The notes under the pieces were generated by a model. It made no database searches. It had not been told where the DNA came from and saw only the letters and a list, made by a program, of their open reading frames with translations. 6,578 bases of DNA from a bacterium UBP6_UBA1209 (lineage in GTDB: Bacteria; UBP6; UBA1177): positions 181 to 6,758 of the forward strand of contig DBXP01000053.1 of NCBI GenBank assembly GCA_002309575.1, written 5' to 3'. Positions 5,796 through 6,578 of the stretch are shown here, piece by piece. Numbering within the stretch: position 1 is the stretch's first letter; every line of letters starts with the position of its first letter. Made by a program: the position numbers and the translations under genes.

Positions 5796-6578
5796 CTAGA
5801 ATTTTCTCCAGACCATCTTGTTCACCACTCCGGTGTAGGACTGGATGATCTTTACAACTTTGTCCGACACATTCTCGTCAGTATAATCCGGCACAGGAAC
5901 TCCGAAATCGCCGTTTCTATTCATCGTTACAGCTGTATCCAGAGCCTGCAGGAGCGATTTTTCGTCAATTCCAGCCAGGATGAAGCATGCCTTGTCCAGA
6001 GCCTCGGGGCGTTCAGTCGAAGTCCTGATGCAGACCGCCGGGAAAGGATGTCCGATGCTTGTGAAGAAGCTCGATTCTTCAGGAAGAGTGCCGCTGTCAG
6101 AGACGACTGCCAGAGCGTTCATCTGCAGAGAGTTGTAATCGTGGAATCCGAGCGGTTCATGCCGGATCACGCGCCTGTCAAGAACAAATCCGCTCGCCTC
6201 CAGACGCTTTTTCGAACGCGGGTGACAGCTGTAAAGTATCGGTACATCGTACTTCTCCGCCATTTTGTTGATTGCACTGAAGAGGCTTGTGAAGTTCTTT
6301 TCGGTGTCGATATTCTCCTCGCGGTGAGCCGAAAGCAGGATATATCTGCCCTTTTCAAGTCCGAGTCTGCCAAGGATGTCGCTTGCCTCGATTTTAGCCA
6401 GATTGGCGTGCAGGACCTCGGCCATCGGCGAACCGGTGACATAGGTCCTCTCCTTCGGCAGCCCGCAGTCGGCGAGATAACGGCGCGCATGTTCCGAATA
6501 GGCCATGTTGACATCGCTGATAATATCGACGATCCTGCGGTTGGTCTCCTCCGGCAGACACTCGTCCTTGCAGCGGTT
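5796..6578 (-). CDS. wecB: UDP-N-acetylglucosamine 2-epimerase (WecB/FnlC family), C-terminal part, truncated by right edge
   Basis: The non-hydrolysing epimerases invert C2 of UDP-N-acetyl-aminosugars: UDP-GlcNAc to UDP-ManNAc (WecB), or the last step to UDP-L-FucNAc (FnlC/CapG/WbjD). The frame stays open through the right edge, giving 260 codons before TAG at 5798-5796. The family is about 370-380 residues, so roughly 110-120 N-terminal residues are missing. The ATG at 6506-6504 is internal, because conserved family sequence continues upstream of it (NRC, then PEETNRRIVDIISDVN, at 1-24). Landmarks in partial numbering are SEHARRYL (28-35), SAHREENID (83-91), SCHPRSKKRLE (117-127), RHEPLGFHDYN (139-149), SDSGTLPEESS (160-170) and TERPEALD (188-195). 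This wording recalls the FnlC/CapG branch more than enterobacterial WecB, but the subtype is not certain. It lies directly upstream of ugd. Confidence 0.85.
   Translation of the reverse strand, partial: NRCKDECLPEETNRRIVDIISDVNMAYSEHARRYLADCGLPKERTYVTGSPMAEVLHANLAKIEASDILGRLGLEKGRYILLSAHREENIDTEKNFTSLFSAINKMAEKYDVPILYSCHPRSKKRLEASGFVLDRRVIRHEPLGFHDYNSLQMNALAVVSDSGTLPEESSFFTSIGHPFPAVCIRTSTERPEALDKACFILAGIDEKSLLQALDTAVTMNRNGDFGVPVPDYTDENVSDKVVKIIQSYTGVVNKMVWRKF

Noticed and set aside
4820..5848. Plus-strand open frame of 342 codons opposite ugd
   Set aside because: It is antisense to the well-conserved Ugd frame, overlaps the start region of ugd and the end of the epimerase, and has no recognisable domain.
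5796..6506. Epimerase as a complete 236-residue gene starting at the ATG at 6506
   Set aside because: Conserved family sequence continues upstream in frame to the window edge and no Shine-Dalgarno site precedes that ATG, so it is an internal methionine of a truncated gene.

Overview
This is a bacterial chromosomal window of mixed GC content: GC-rich genes separated by AT-rich intergenic DNA. It has classical sigma70-like promoters, Shine-Dalgarno sites, and tRNA genes that encode their own CCA ends. The gene content is mostly housekeeping. It fits a Gram-negative-type bacterium that makes surface polysaccharide, but the sequence alone does not fix the phylum. I considered a deltaproteobacterial or PVC/Lentisphaerota-like lineage and would not commit to either.

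Layout. (1) Positions 1-818, minus strand: the 5' 272 codons of gyrB (DNA gyrase B), reading out of the left edge. (2) 819-1100: an AT-rich divergent control region. It holds the gyrB Shine-Dalgarno site and promoter, a perfect 9-bp inverted repeat of unknown function, and the tRNA promoter with its A-tracts. (3) 1101-1606: five tRNA genes on the plus strand, in the order Pro(UGG), Arg(UCU), His(GUG), Lys(CUU), Leu(UAG). (4) 1654-2937: tig (trigger factor), only 47 bp after the last tRNA with no visible terminator between. (5) 2946-4490: a COG2509-type FAD-dependent oxidoreductase, 8 bp after tig. (6) 4491-4537: a short convergent gap. (7) 4538-5776, minus strand: ugd (UDP-glucose 6-dehydrogenase). 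(8) 5796 to the right edge, minus strand: the 3' part of a WecB-family UDP-N-acetylglucosamine 2-epimerase, 19 bp upstream of ugd and probably in the same operon.

How the parts work together. The left part serves DNA topology and protein synthesis: gyrase, tRNAs, and the ribosome-bound chaperone that may share a transcript with the tRNAs. The right part belongs to a nucleotide-sugar operon entering from beyond the right edge. The epimerase would supply a UDP-N-acetyl-aminosugar (ManNAc or L-FucNAc type) and Ugd would supply UDP-glucuronate, both typical precursors for capsule or O-antigen.

I found no mobile element, CRISPR array, toxin or defence gene, and no clear sign of an undescribed system. 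The observations most worth a second look are the inverted repeat between gyrB and the tRNA operon, the stringent-control-like tRNA promoter, and the oxidoreductase sitting where clpP often follows tig.
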